From Sediminibacterium sp. (GTDB taxonomy: Bacteria > Bacteroidota > Bacteroidia > Chitinophagales > Chitinophagaceae), in contig JAOASV010000334.1 of assembly GCA_030158535.1 (NCBI GenBank), forward strand, positions 1-23,034: a DNA stretch of 23,034 nucleotides, read 5' to 3'. Under the pieces are notes generated by a model, which did not search any database, was not told where the DNA came from, and was given only the letters and a program-made list of their open reading frames with translations. Positions 13,323-20,623 of this stretch are shown here, piece by piece. How positions within the stretch are numbered: the stretch's first letter is position 1; every line of letters starts with the position of its first letter. The position numbers and the translations under genes were made by a program.

Positions 13323-16190
13323 ATGTCAGAATTGAAAACACCCAGACTGTTAGCCGCCGCTAAAGAGTTCAACATTGGCCAAGATACCTTGGTTGAGTTC
13401 TTAGTGAAAAAAGGTTTTAGTCGTGATGAGTTAAAGCCTACGGCAAAACTTTCATCAGACCAGTACTATGCTTTACAAGCAGAGTTCCAAGGCGATAAAG
13501 TTGCTAAGAACAAAGCCGATCAGGTAGAGATACCAAAGGTTGCTGCGCAGACAGAGCCTAAGAAAAAAAGAGATGAAGAAGATCTTTCTTTTGCTAAAAA
13601 AGAAGATAAGAAAGTGCGCAAAGAAGAGCCAGTAGCTGAAGTTGTAGCACCTGCGCCTTCGGCTCCAGAAGTAAAAGCGCCTGCAGTAGAAAAAACAGTG
13701 GCCCCAGAAATTGAGGCGCCAAAAGTGATCCATAAAATTGATTTATCTGCAATAGATTCTTCTACACGTCCTAAAAAAACGGCGAAGAAAAAAACAGATG
13801 ATGCGCCAGCTGAAGAGGTAGAAAAACCAGCTGCTAAAACCACTAAGAAAAAAGTGGAAGAAGCTGAAGCTGAAGTAGTACCTGAACCTGTTGTTGCTGC
13901 ACCTGCTCCAAAGGTTGAAGAAGATGTAGCTCCTACCATCGAAAATATTAGAGCCGAGAAATTAGAAGGTCCTAAAATTTTAGGAAAAATTGAATTACCT
14001 ATCAATAGTGATACGCGTCCTAAGCCAGCGGCAAGAGACGAAAAGCGCAAGCGTAAACGTATTCCTGTAGATGGAAAACCAGCACCTGCTGCTCCTACAC
14101 TTGGCGCAGACGGTAAACCTGTAAGTGGTCCTAACAGACCTATTGTTGCTGCCAATAACAGAAACAATCAAGGTGGCGGTGGCGGCCAGTTTAATAGAGG
14201 CGGTGGACCAGGTGGTAACAGAGGTGGAAATAGAAATGATAGAGGTAAACGTGCCCCTATCGAAGACAAAGAAATTGATCAAAAAGCAATTCAAGAAAAA
14301 ATCAGAGAAACCCAAGCAAAGCTTGCAGGTTCTGGCGGAAAGGGTAAGAGCTTAAAAGCTAAATACCGTAGAGCCAAGCGTGACGAAGCAGCTGAAGCAA
14401 TGGGTGAAATGACAGAAGATAACAAACTACAAGTAACAGAATTTGTTACCGTAAGTGAGTTGGCAAACTTAATGGACGTAAGCTTTGCAGACGTTATTGG
14501 AAAATGTATGAACCTTGGTATCATGGTTTCTATCAACCAACGTTTGGATGCAGAAGTTATTGAACTTGTGGCTAGTGAATTTGGATTTGAAGTAGAATTT
14601 ATAGGTATTGATGACGCAGACGAATTTGAAGAAGAAGATGATGAAGATGATGAAGCGTCATTAGTAGAACGTGCACCAATTGTTACCATCATGGGTCACG
14701 TTGACCACGGTAAAACTTCATTACTAGATTATATCCGTAATGCAAATGTGGTAGCAGGTGAAGCAGGTGGTATCACACAGCACATTGGCGCATACGAGGT
14801 AACTACACCAACAGGTAAAGCGATTACATTCTTAGATACACCGGGTCACGAAGCGTTTACCGCGATGCGTGCGCGTGGTGCTAAAGTAACGGATATCTCT
14901 ATCATTGTGGTTGCTGCGGATGACGCGGTAATGCCTCAAACTAAAGAAGCTATTTCTCACTCACAAGCTGCAAATGTTCCTATGATTTTTGCGGTGAATA
15001 AGATTGATAAAGACGGCGCTAATCCTCAAAAAATTTACGAGCAGCTTTCTCAAATGAACATTCTAGTAGAAGCTTGGGGTGGTAAATTCCAAAACCAAGA
15101 ATTATCTGCTAGACAAGGTTTAAACGTAGATGCGCTTTTAGAAAAAGTATTATTAGAAGCTGAACTATTGGATTTAAAAGCCAACCCTAACAAAGAAGGC
15201 TCTGGAACTATTATTGAAGCATCTCTAGATAAAGGTCGTGGATATGTAGCTACTATTTTAGTACAAAACGGAACGCTTCGTCAAGGAGACTTAATTGTTT
15301 CTGGACAACATTATGGTCGTGTAAAAGCGATGTTTAATGAGCGTAACCAGCGTATTGATACAGCACCTCCATCTACACCGGTTGTTATTTTAGGTTTAAA
15401 TGGTGCACCACAAGCGGGTGAGAAATTTAAAGTATTTGAAGACGAAGCAGAAGCTAAAGAAGTAGCAACTAAACGTGCTCAATTATTACGTGAGCAAGGT
15501 TTACGTGCTAGAAAACATATTACCCTTGATGAAATTGGTAGACGTTTAGCGTTAGGTAACTTTAAAGAATTAAACATCATCATTAAAGGTGACGTGGATG
15601 GTTCTGTAGAAGCCCTTTCAGATTCATTACAAAAACTTTCTACTGCCGAAATTGCTATTAGAGTGGTATTAAAAGGGGTGGGTCAGATTTCAGAATCTGA
15701 TGTACTTCTTGCTGCTGCATCTGATGCCATCATCATTGGCTTTAACGTTCGTCCATCTATGCAAGCAAATAAACTTGCAGAAAACGAAGGCGTTGAAATC
15801 AAATTATACTCTATCATCTACACCGCCATTGATGAAATCAAGAGCGCGATGGAAGGTATGCTTGAACCTAAGTACCAAGAAAAAATTATTGCGAACGTTG
15901 AAGTACGTGAAGTATATAAATTTGATAAAGCTACCGTTGCCGGTTGTTTTGTACTCGATGGTAAAATTAGTCGTAACAGTAAAATTAGAATTATCAGAGA
16001 CGGTATTGTTGAATATCCTAAAGGAGAAGGACAAGCAGCCGAACTTGGAAGTCTTAAAAGATTTAAAGATGATGCCAAAGAAGTTGTATCCAATATGGAG
16101 TGCGGCTTAACCATCAAAAACTTTAGTGACCTTAAAGTAGGGGATATTGTTGAAGCCTTTGAAGAAGAGGAAGTAAAACGTACCTTATAA
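13323..16190 (+). CDS. infB: Translation initiation factor IF-2
   Basis: A GTPase that places fMet-tRNA on the 30S subunit and promotes subunit joining. 955 aa. It has an N-terminal IF2_N-type segment (about 1-55), then a long low-complexity linker (about 60-340) rich in Ala, Pro, Lys and Glu with a Gly/Arg/Asn patch (about 284-308), and a second N domain (about 365-430). The G domain starts near 453 with G1 GHVDHGKT (458-465), DTPGHEAF, NKID and SAR. Beta-barrel and C-terminal fMet-tRNA-binding domains follow. All GTPase motifs are intact. It is the third gene of the operon, 110 bp after nusA, and is closed by a hairpin terminator. Confidence 0.97.
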   Translation: MSELKTPRLLAAAKEFNIGQDTLVEFLVKKGFSRDELKPTAKLSSDQYYALQAEFQGDKVAKNKADQVEIPKVAAQTEPKKKRDEEDLSFAKKEDKKVRKEEPVAEVVAPAPSAPEVKAPAVEKTVAPEIEAPKVIHKIDLSAIDSSTRPKKTAKKKTDDAPAEEVEKPAAKTTKKKVEEAEAEVVPEPVVAAPAPKVEEDVAPTIENIRAEKLEGPKILGKIELPINSDTRPKPAARDEKRKRKRIPVDGKPAPAAPTLGADGKPVSGPNRPIVAANNRNNQGGGGGQFNRGGGPGGNRGGNRNDRGKRAPIEDKEIDQKAIQEKIRETQAKLAGSGGKGKSLKAKYRRAKRDEAAEAMGEMTEDNKLQVTEFVTVSELANLMDVSFADVIGKCMNLGIMVSINQRLDAEVIELVASEFGFEVEFIGIDDADEFEEEDDEDDEASLVERAPIVTIMGHVDHGKTSLLDYIRNANVVAGEAGGITQHIGAYEVTTPTGKAITFLDTPGHEAFTAMRARGAKVTDISIIVVAADDAVMPQTKEAISHSQAANVPMIFAVNKIDKDGANPQKIYEQLSQMNILVEAWGGKFQNQELSARQGLNVDALLEKVLLEAELLDLKANPNKEGSGTIIEASLDKGRGYVATILVQNGTLRQGDLIVSGQHYGRVKAMFNERNQRIDTAPPSTPVVILGLNGAPQAGEKFKVFEDEAEAKEVATKRAQLLREQGLRARKHITLDEIGRRLALGNFKELNIIIKGDVDGSVEALSDSLQKLSTAEIAIRVVLKGVGQISESDVLLAAASDAIIIGFNVRPSMQANKLAENEGVEIKLYSIIYTAIDEIKSAMEGMLEPKYQEKIIANVEVREVYKFDKATVAGCFVLDGKISRNSKIRIIRDGIVEYPKGEGQAAELGSLKRFKDDAKEVVSNMECGLTIKNFSDLKVGDIVEAFEEEEVKRTL

Positions 16191-16198
16191 ATTTTGTT

Positions 16199-16236
16199 AA
16201 AAGCGATCCCGACCTTGTTGTCGGGATTGCGCTTTT
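16199..16236 (+). terminator. Terminator of the rimP-nusA-infB operon
   Basis: AAAAGCGATCCCGAC pairs with GTCGGGAT-TG-CGCTTTT (2-nt bulge) around a CTTGTT loop, 8 bp after the infB stop. The final TTTT acts as the U-run. Confidence 0.8.
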
Positions 16237-16246
16237 AGTACATTTG
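16215..16246 (+). promoter_or_regulatory. Promoter of the SurA-like gene, inside the infB terminator
   Basis: TTG (16215-16217) in the terminator loop, 21-bp spacer, TACATTTG (16239-16246). It predicts a start at about 16252 and a leader of only about 13 nt. Confidence 0.6.
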
Positions 16247-16264
16247 AGTAACTATTTAGATTTT

Positions 16265-17659
16265 ATGAAAAAAGTATTCTTGTTAATAGTGTTGATGGGT
16301 GCAGCGGGTTTATTTACAATGCATGCTGCCGCTCAATCTAAAAAAGTAGTAGCCGATAAAATTATTGGTCAAGTAGGTGATAAAATTATTTTGCGTTCAG
16401 ATGTTGAAAATGCACTCCTCGATTTAAAACGTCAGGCGCAGGGTCAAGAGAATGTAATGATTCCTACCGCTTGCCAAATTATGGAAGGCCAGCTGATTCA
16501 AAAAGCACTTGTCTTACAAGGTGAAAAAGATTCACTGAAAATTAGTGAAGATGAAATTGATGCAGCACTCGATAATAGAATTAGAGGCGCTATTCAACAA
16601 TATGGTTCTAAAGATTTATTAGAAGAAATTGCTGGTAAAACGGTTTATCAATTAAAGGAAGATTTTAGAGAAGCATTTAGAGCGCAAAAGCTTGCAGAAG
16701 AAATGCAAAAGAAAATTGTTGGGAGTGTAAAAATTACGCCTAACGAAGTGCGCGCATACTATGCAAAAATTCCTAAAGACAGCTTACCTTTTTATGAGAG
16801 TGAAGTTGAAATTAGCCAAGTTGTGGTGATTCCAAAAGCCAACAAAGACGTGGAAGAATATGTTGCCAAGCAAATGCTTGATTATAAAAAGCAAGTAGAA
16901 TCAGGTAAACAAAAATTTGAGCAACTTGTAAAATTATATTCTGAAGATCCAGGAAGTAAAGATGCAGGTGGTCAGTACACACTGAATAGAAACGAAAAAA
17001 CATGGGATCCTGCTTTCTTGTCAGCATCCTTCCGTTTAAAAGAAGGTCAGATTTCTCCGGTTGTAAAATCTAAATTTGGATTGCACATTATTCAGCTTGT
17101 AAGCCGCAGTGGAGACGAAGCTGTTGTTAGACATATTTTACGTATCCCTCCTGTTACCGATGATGAAATTAAGGAAGCAACCACAAAAGTAGACTCTATT
17201 AAAACAGCACTTTTGGCTGGTACGCTTTCATTTAACGAAGCAGTGAGTAAATTTAGTGACGACGAAAATAGTAAGTTTAGCGCAGGTTCAATTGCGGGCC
17301 CTAATGGAAGCGTATTTTTAACTATCGACATGCTTGATAAAGACATGGTAGCGGTACTTAAGAATTTAAAGCCTGGTCAGTACAGTACGCCTCAGGTTTA
17401 TGTGGATGAGCGTAACCGTAAAGCAGTGCGCCTTATTAATTTAAAGCGTAGAACAGAGCCTCACCGCGAAAACATGCTTGACGATTATAACCGTATTGCT
17501 CAGCGTGCTATCGAAGAAAAAAAGGGTAATGTGCTAGAAAAATGGTTTAAAGATCATATTCCTACCTACTTTGTATCTATCGACACAGAATATGTAAGCT
17601 GTGACAGCTTAAAAGACTGGAAAGAAGCGGCTGCTAAAGCAACTGCCAACAGAAAATAA
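16265..17659 (+). CDS. SurA-like periplasmic peptidyl-prolyl isomerase/chaperone
   Basis: A periplasmic chaperone of the SurA/PpiC type that helps outer-membrane proteins fold. From ATG 16265 it has 464 aa with a signal peptide (MKKVFLLIVLMGAAG, cleavage near AAA-Q). An N-terminal SurA-like chaperone domain opens with KIIGQVGDKIILRSDVENAL. A first parvulin domain (about 180-280) contains GGQYTL and KSKFGLHIIQL; a second (about 287-392) begins VVRHILRIPP. The C-terminal helix is about 60 residues. I discard an in-frame TTG at 16244 because it overlaps the promoter box. E. coli SurA is similar in length and also has two parvulin domains. No symbol is assigned because Bacteroidetes carry several such paralogues. 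Confidence 0.88.
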   Translation: MKKVFLLIVLMGAAGLFTMHAAAQSKKVVADKIIGQVGDKIILRSDVENALLDLKRQAQGQENVMIPTACQIMEGQLIQKALVLQGEKDSLKISEDEIDAALDNRIRGAIQQYGSKDLLEEIAGKTVYQLKEDFREAFRAQKLAEEMQKKIVGSVKITPNEVRAYYAKIPKDSLPFYESEVEISQVVVIPKANKDVEEYVAKQMLDYKKQVESGKQKFEQLVKLYSEDPGSKDAGGQYTLNRNEKTWDPAFLSASFRLKEGQISPVVKSKFGLHIIQLVSRSGDEAVVRHILRIPPVTDDEIKEATTKVDSIKTALLAGTLSFNEAVSKFSDDENSKFSAGSIAGPNGSVFLTIDMLDKDMVAVLKNLKPGQYSTPQVYVDERNRKAVRLINLKRRTEPHRENMLDDYNRIAQRAIEEKKGNVLEKWFKDHIPTYFVSIDTEYVSCDSLKDWKEAAAKATANRK

Positions 17660-17679
17660 TTTAATAATAAGTTGATATG

Positions 17680-17704
17680 GCGCCCCACCTGCAAGGTGGG
17701 GCGC
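17680..17704 (+). terminator. Terminator after the SurA-like gene
   Basis: A perfect 11-bp GC-rich stem (17680-17690 with 17694-17704, loop GCA) followed by TTTTGTTT. Confidence 0.85.
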
Positions 17705-17734
17705 TTTTGTTTGGGCCTGTGCGTGGGCGACCGT

Positions 17735-17757
17735 TATGGCGCGCGGAGCGCGCCATA
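17735..17757. repeat. GC-rich perfect palindrome, 10-bp arms
   Basis: TATGGCGCGC and GCGCGCCATA surround a GGA loop in otherwise AT-rich intergenic DNA, with no T-run on either side. It could be a REP-like element or a second hairpin. Only one copy is seen in the window. Confidence 0.55.
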
Positions 17758-17773
17758 GTGAGCGAAAATTTAT

Positions 17774-17805
17774 TTTGCAAAATTACATGTATATACATAC
17801 ATTTG
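17774..17805 (+). promoter_or_regulatory. marR promoter with operator ATGTATATACAT
   Basis: TTTG (17774-17777), 20-bp spacer, TACATTTG (17798-17805). A perfect 12-bp palindrome ATGTATATACAT occupies 17787-17798, filling the spacer up to the -7 box, an ideal repressor position. The core ATGTATATACA recurs before the pirin gene, which points to the MarR protein as the binder. Confidence 0.65.
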
Positions 17806-17809
17806 TGTT

Positions 17810-18271
17810 GTGAAACTAGAAAACGCCCTATTAAGTAATAAATTTTCAAATGAAGCCCAAAAGGCTACGCTCAATATTTTGTACACTGCATGGTGGCTCA
17901 AAAGCATAACCAGTAAGGAATTGAAGGATTTTGACCTTACTCACGAGCAGTACAATGTGCTCCGAATTTTAAAGGGAAAATACCCCGATCAACTTTGTGT
18001 GAAAGACATTGCACGCCGTATGATTGAGAAAAGTTCCAATGTACCTCGTATTATTGACAGGCTAGAAATTAAAAAATTAGTTAAAAGAACGGTATCTGAA
18101 TCGGACAAGAGAGAGACACTAATTACCATTACTAAAAGTGGCTTATCTATCCTGGAATCCAGTACCAGTAAGCTTAATACCCTTCATAAATCATTAGAAA
18201 CGATTACTGAAAAAGAAGCTGAGCAACTCAATAACTTACTTGAAAAATTACGGGTTAACGAAATAGAATAA
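17810..18271 (+). CDS. MarR-family transcriptional regulator
   Basis: A dimeric winged-helix repressor, 153 aa. The DNA-binding part spans about residues 41-110: FDLTHEQYNVLRIL, then the recognition region VKDIARRMIEKSSNVPRIIDRLE, then the wing KRTVSESDKRETLITIT. Helices at both ends form the dimer interface. There is one cysteine (C63), just before the recognition helices. The start is GTG at 17810; no in-frame ATG is near. Because the -7 box ends at 17805, the mRNA may begin at or near the GTG. It sits at the head of a codirectional redox-type cluster and probably represses both itself and the pirin operon. Confidence 0.88.
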   Translation: MKLENALLSNKFSNEAQKATLNILYTAWWLKSITSKELKDFDLTHEQYNVLRILKGKYPDQLCVKDIARRMIEKSSNVPRIIDRLEIKKLVKRTVSESDKRETLITITKSGLSILESSTSKLNTLHKSLETITEKEAEQLNNLLEKLRVNEIE

Positions 18272-18288
18272 TTTTTTTGTTTCAATAG

Positions 18289-18300
18289 ATGTATATACAC
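18289..18300 (+). promoter_or_regulatory. Second operator-like site (ATGTATATACAC) before the pirin gene
   Basis: 11 of 12 bases match the palindrome in the marR promoter. It lies between a TTTG (18276-18279) and a weak -7 region (TAAAATAA, 18302-18309), the same relative place as in the marR promoter, 17 bp before the pirin ATG. Confidence 0.55.
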
Positions 18301-18316
18301 ATAAAATAAATTACAC

Positions 18317-19027
18317 ATGAAAACCGATTTACATTTAGCAGCAAATAGAGGTCACGTAAAATTTGATTGGCTAGACACGTACCACTATTTTAGTTTTGGA
18401 CAGTACAATAACCCTGCGCGCGTTCATTTTGGTGCGCTCCGCGTTATCAATGATGATCATATTGATGCAGGCATGGGTTTTGGCATGCACCCGCATGACA
18501 ATATGGAAATTGTAACCATTCCATTAGAAGGAGATTTACACCATAATGATTCTACGGGCCGTGATGAAATCATTAGAGCCAACGACGTGCAAATAATGAG
18601 CGCTGGCTCTGGTATTTACCATAGTGAGTACAACGCCAATAACGATAGGCCCGTTAAACTGTTTCAGATATGGGTGTTCCCAAAAGAAAAAAACATCAAG
18701 CCACGTTACGAGCAGCAAACTTATAACGCACTCGACCGCGTAAATAAATTTCAAACGGTTGTAGCACCAGATGATGACAACGCTGTTTGGATCAATCAAG
18801 ACGCCTGGTTTTCATTAGGTGATTTTGATGCCAACCAAACACAGTCTTACAACCTACATAAATCTGACAGTGGTGTGTATCTCATTGTAGTTGACGGCCA
18901 GGTAAAAATTGGTGAGCAGGAACTTAACAAAAGAGACGCCATTGCTATTACAGAAACAACATCTTTTGAATTTACGGCTACAGCAAAAACTTCTTTACTC
19001 GTGATTGAAGTTCCTATGCAGTGGTAA
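18317..19027 (+). CDS. Pirin family protein (bicupin)
   Basis: A 236-aa pirin, a cytosolic metal-binding double-cupin protein. Some bacterial members oxidise quercetin; others modulate enzymes. The four metal ligands of pirins are present: H58 and H60 in GMHPHDNME, H102 and E104 in IYHSEYN. The N-terminal cupin includes EGDLHHNDSTG and MSAGSG; the C-terminal cupin (about 120-236) is shorter on motifs, as usual. First gene after marR, 45 bp downstream, with its own operator-like site. yceI follows after 34 bp. The physiological substrate is unknown. Confidence 0.92.
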   Translation: MKTDLHLAANRGHVKFDWLDTYHYFSFGQYNNPARVHFGALRVINDDHIDAGMGFGMHPHDNMEIVTIPLEGDLHHNDSTGRDEIIRANDVQIMSAGSGIYHSEYNANNDRPVKLFQIWVFPKEKNIKPRYEQQTYNALDRVNKFQTVVAPDDDNAVWINQDAWFSLGDFDANQTQSYNLHKSDSGVYLIVVDGQVKIGEQELNKRDAIAITETTSFEFTATAKTSLLVIEVPMQW

Positions 19028-19061
19028 TTATTTATAACCTATCATTTTAAAAACATAAAAC

Positions 19062-19589
19062 ATGTCAAATTACATTTTAGACCCAATGCACAGTGAAATT
19101 ACTTTTAAAGTAAAGCACTTAATGATTACCAATGTTACTGGAAGTTTTCAAAACTTTTCTGCAAACATGACAGCTGCTTCAGAAGATTTTTCGGATGCTG
19201 CAATTAGCTTTGAAGCAGCTATAGCTAGTATTTCAACAGGTAACGAACAAAGAGATACGCACCTTAAGAGCGAAGAATTCTTTGATGCTACTAATTTTCC
19301 TACCTTAAATTTTGTATCAAGCGCACTTACAAAAAAAGCTGGATCAAATTATACCTTAATAGGTAATCTTACACTCAAAGGCATTACTAAAGAAGTTACA
19401 CTCGATGTAGAATTTGGTGGTACCATGACCGATTTTTATGGTCAGTTTAAAGCTGGTTTTGAAATTAGTGGAACTATTAATAGATCTGAATTTGGTTTAA
19501 CTTGGAGTGCTGTAACAGAAGCTGGTGGTGTTGTTGTAAGTGATGAGGTTAAATTACACATGGCGGTACAAATGATTAAACAAGCTTAA
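19062..19589 (+). CDS. YceI family protein (lipid/isoprenoid-binding, cytoplasmic form)
   Basis: 175 aa of the YceI lipocalin-like family. It starts YILDPMHSEITFKVKHLMI (the family's D..HS...F.V.H) and has NEQRDTHLKSEEFFDATNFP and LTLKGITKEVTLDV, both family signatures, plus SEFGLTW near the end. There is no signal peptide, so this copy is cytoplasmic, unlike E. coli YceI. Family members bind long isoprenoid chains such as polyprenyl quinones. It sits between pirin and DoxX genes, a combination that suggests a quinone or redox-stress role (inference). Confidence 0.92.
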   Translation: MSNYILDPMHSEITFKVKHLMITNVTGSFQNFSANMTAASEDFSDAAISFEAAIASISTGNEQRDTHLKSEEFFDATNFPTLNFVSSALTKKAGSNYTLIGNLTLKGITKEVTLDVEFGGTMTDFYGQFKAGFEISGTINRSEFGLTWSAVTEAGGVVVSDEVKLHMAVQMIKQA

Positions 19590-19621
19590 TTTAATTACTT
19601 AATCAAATTAATTTATACCTT

Positions 19622-19987
19622 ATGAATTACTTAAAACAAGCTCCTAGTTTTTTATTAGCCTTTGTATTTGTTGTATTTGGTGCTAATTACTTTTTTAATT
19701 TTATGCCAATGCCTGCACCAACAGGTAATGTAAAAGCATTCTTTGATTTGTTTTATCCTACTAAATATTTATTGGTTATTAAAACACTTGAAGTTGTTGT
19801 AGGCCTTTTATTATTGTATAAGCCTTTGCGTGCACTTGGACTTTTACTACTTGCACCTATTGTAGTGAACATTTTATTATTTGAATTGTTAATTGCACAA
19901 GCGCCTGGTATTGGTGTATTGCTTTTGCTTTTAAATGGTATTGCTATCTATCAGCATAAAGAAAAATACATTCATATTATAAAATAG
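19622..19987 (+). CDS. DoxX-like integral membrane protein
   Basis: 121 aa with four hydrophobic segments: SFLLAFVFVVFGANYFFNF, YLLVIKTLEVVVGLLLLY, a LGLLLLAPIVVNILLFEL segment and GIGVLLLLLNGIAIY. The order and the K.LE...G..LL pattern match the DoxX/DUF417-like group, whose founder is a subunit of an archaeal thiosulfate:quinone oxidoreductase. Its exact activity is unknown. It lies 32 bp after yceI and 12 bp before the reductase gene, so it is cotranscribed. The C-terminus is short and basic (HKEKYIHIIK). Confidence 0.8.
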   Translation: MNYLKQAPSFLLAFVFVVFGANYFFNFMPMPAPTGNVKAFFDLFYPTKYLLVIKTLEVVVGLLLLYKPLRALGLLLLAPIVVNILLFELLIAQAPGIGVLLLLLNGIAIYQHKEKYIHIIK

Positions 19988-19999
19988 GCATCACACCTT

Positions 20000-20557
20000 A
20001 TGAACATAGAAATTATTTCAGGAAGCCCACGCTCTCAAAGTGTAACAAATAGGGTAGCCGTTTTTTTACAAAAAGAACTCGCTAGTAAAACGGCGCATAA
20101 CATAGGCCTTATCGATGTACGTGAATGGAATATGCCACTTTTAGAAAATGTGATTGGAGCGCCCGATCAGGCCCCAACACATTTACAACAGCTGGCTAAC
20201 CGCATGTTTGCTGCCGACGCCTTTATTTTAGTGACTCCGGAGTATAATGGAAGCTATTCGGCGGCGCTTCAAAATCTATTAGACCATTTTCCTAAGCAAA
20301 GCCGAAAGGCATTTGGCCTTGTAACCGGTTCGCCGGGTGGGTTAGCAGGTGCTAGGGCAAGCCAACAATTGTTACTATTGGTACCGGCTTTATTTGGTAT
20401 AGCTGCTCCTAATATGCTACTTATCCCGTTTTTAGACCAAAAATTCTCTCCAGAAGGGGAATTAACGGATCCGGCCTTTCAAAAGTCGGTGGATACTTTT
20501 ACCAAGGAGTTTATTTGGTTAGCCGAGGCCTTACAGTCAAAATACCCGGTAAAATAG
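20000..20557 (+). CDS. NAD(P)H-dependent FMN reductase / quinone reductase family
   Basis: A 185-aa flavodoxin-fold oxidoreductase. The phosphate-binding loop is SGSPRSQSVTNRVA at residues 6-19, and the flavin-contact motif TPEYNGSYSAALQNLLDHF is the hallmark of NADPH-dependent FMN or azo/quinone reductases (SsuE/YieF-like). GLVTGSPGGLAGARASQQL completes the flavin pocket. It reduces FMN or quinone-type electron acceptors using NAD(P)H. It is last of the marR-linked cluster, followed by a perfect hairpin. A role in quinone or electrophile detoxification is inferred from the neighbours. Confidence 0.9.
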   Translation: MNIEIISGSPRSQSVTNRVAVFLQKELASKTAHNIGLIDVREWNMPLLENVIGAPDQAPTHLQQLANRMFAADAFILVTPEYNGSYSAALQNLLDHFPKQSRKAFGLVTGSPGGLAGARASQQLLLLVPALFGIAAPNMLLIPFLDQKFSPEGELTDPAFQKSVDTFTKEFIWLAEALQSKYPVK

Positions 20558-20577
20558 AGCTCATATTTAATTGTAAG

Positions 20578-20608
20578 GAAGTGGCGAAGTTATTAACTTC
20601 GCCACTTC
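20578..20608 (+). terminator. Hairpin between the reductase and amidophosphoribosyltransferase genes
   Basis: A perfect 14-bp stem (20578-20591 with 20595-20608, loop ATT) 20 bp after the reductase stop. It has no T-run, so it may be a terminator of the Bacteroidetes type or a leader structure 15 bp before the next ATG. Confidence 0.6.
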
Positions 20609-20623
20609 TCATTAATACCTACC

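Noticed and set aside
13520..14692. Long antisense and shifted-frame ORFs inside infB (for example 13520-14167 minus, 14291-14692 minus)
   Set aside because: They lie over the low-complexity IF-2 linker, have Ser/Ala-rich compositions typical of shadow frames, and no start signals; infB accounts for the region.
19588..19621. AT-rich near-palindrome between yceI and the DoxX gene
   Set aside because: It is composed only of TTAA/AATT words, expected by chance in this base composition, and has no stem strong enough for a terminator.
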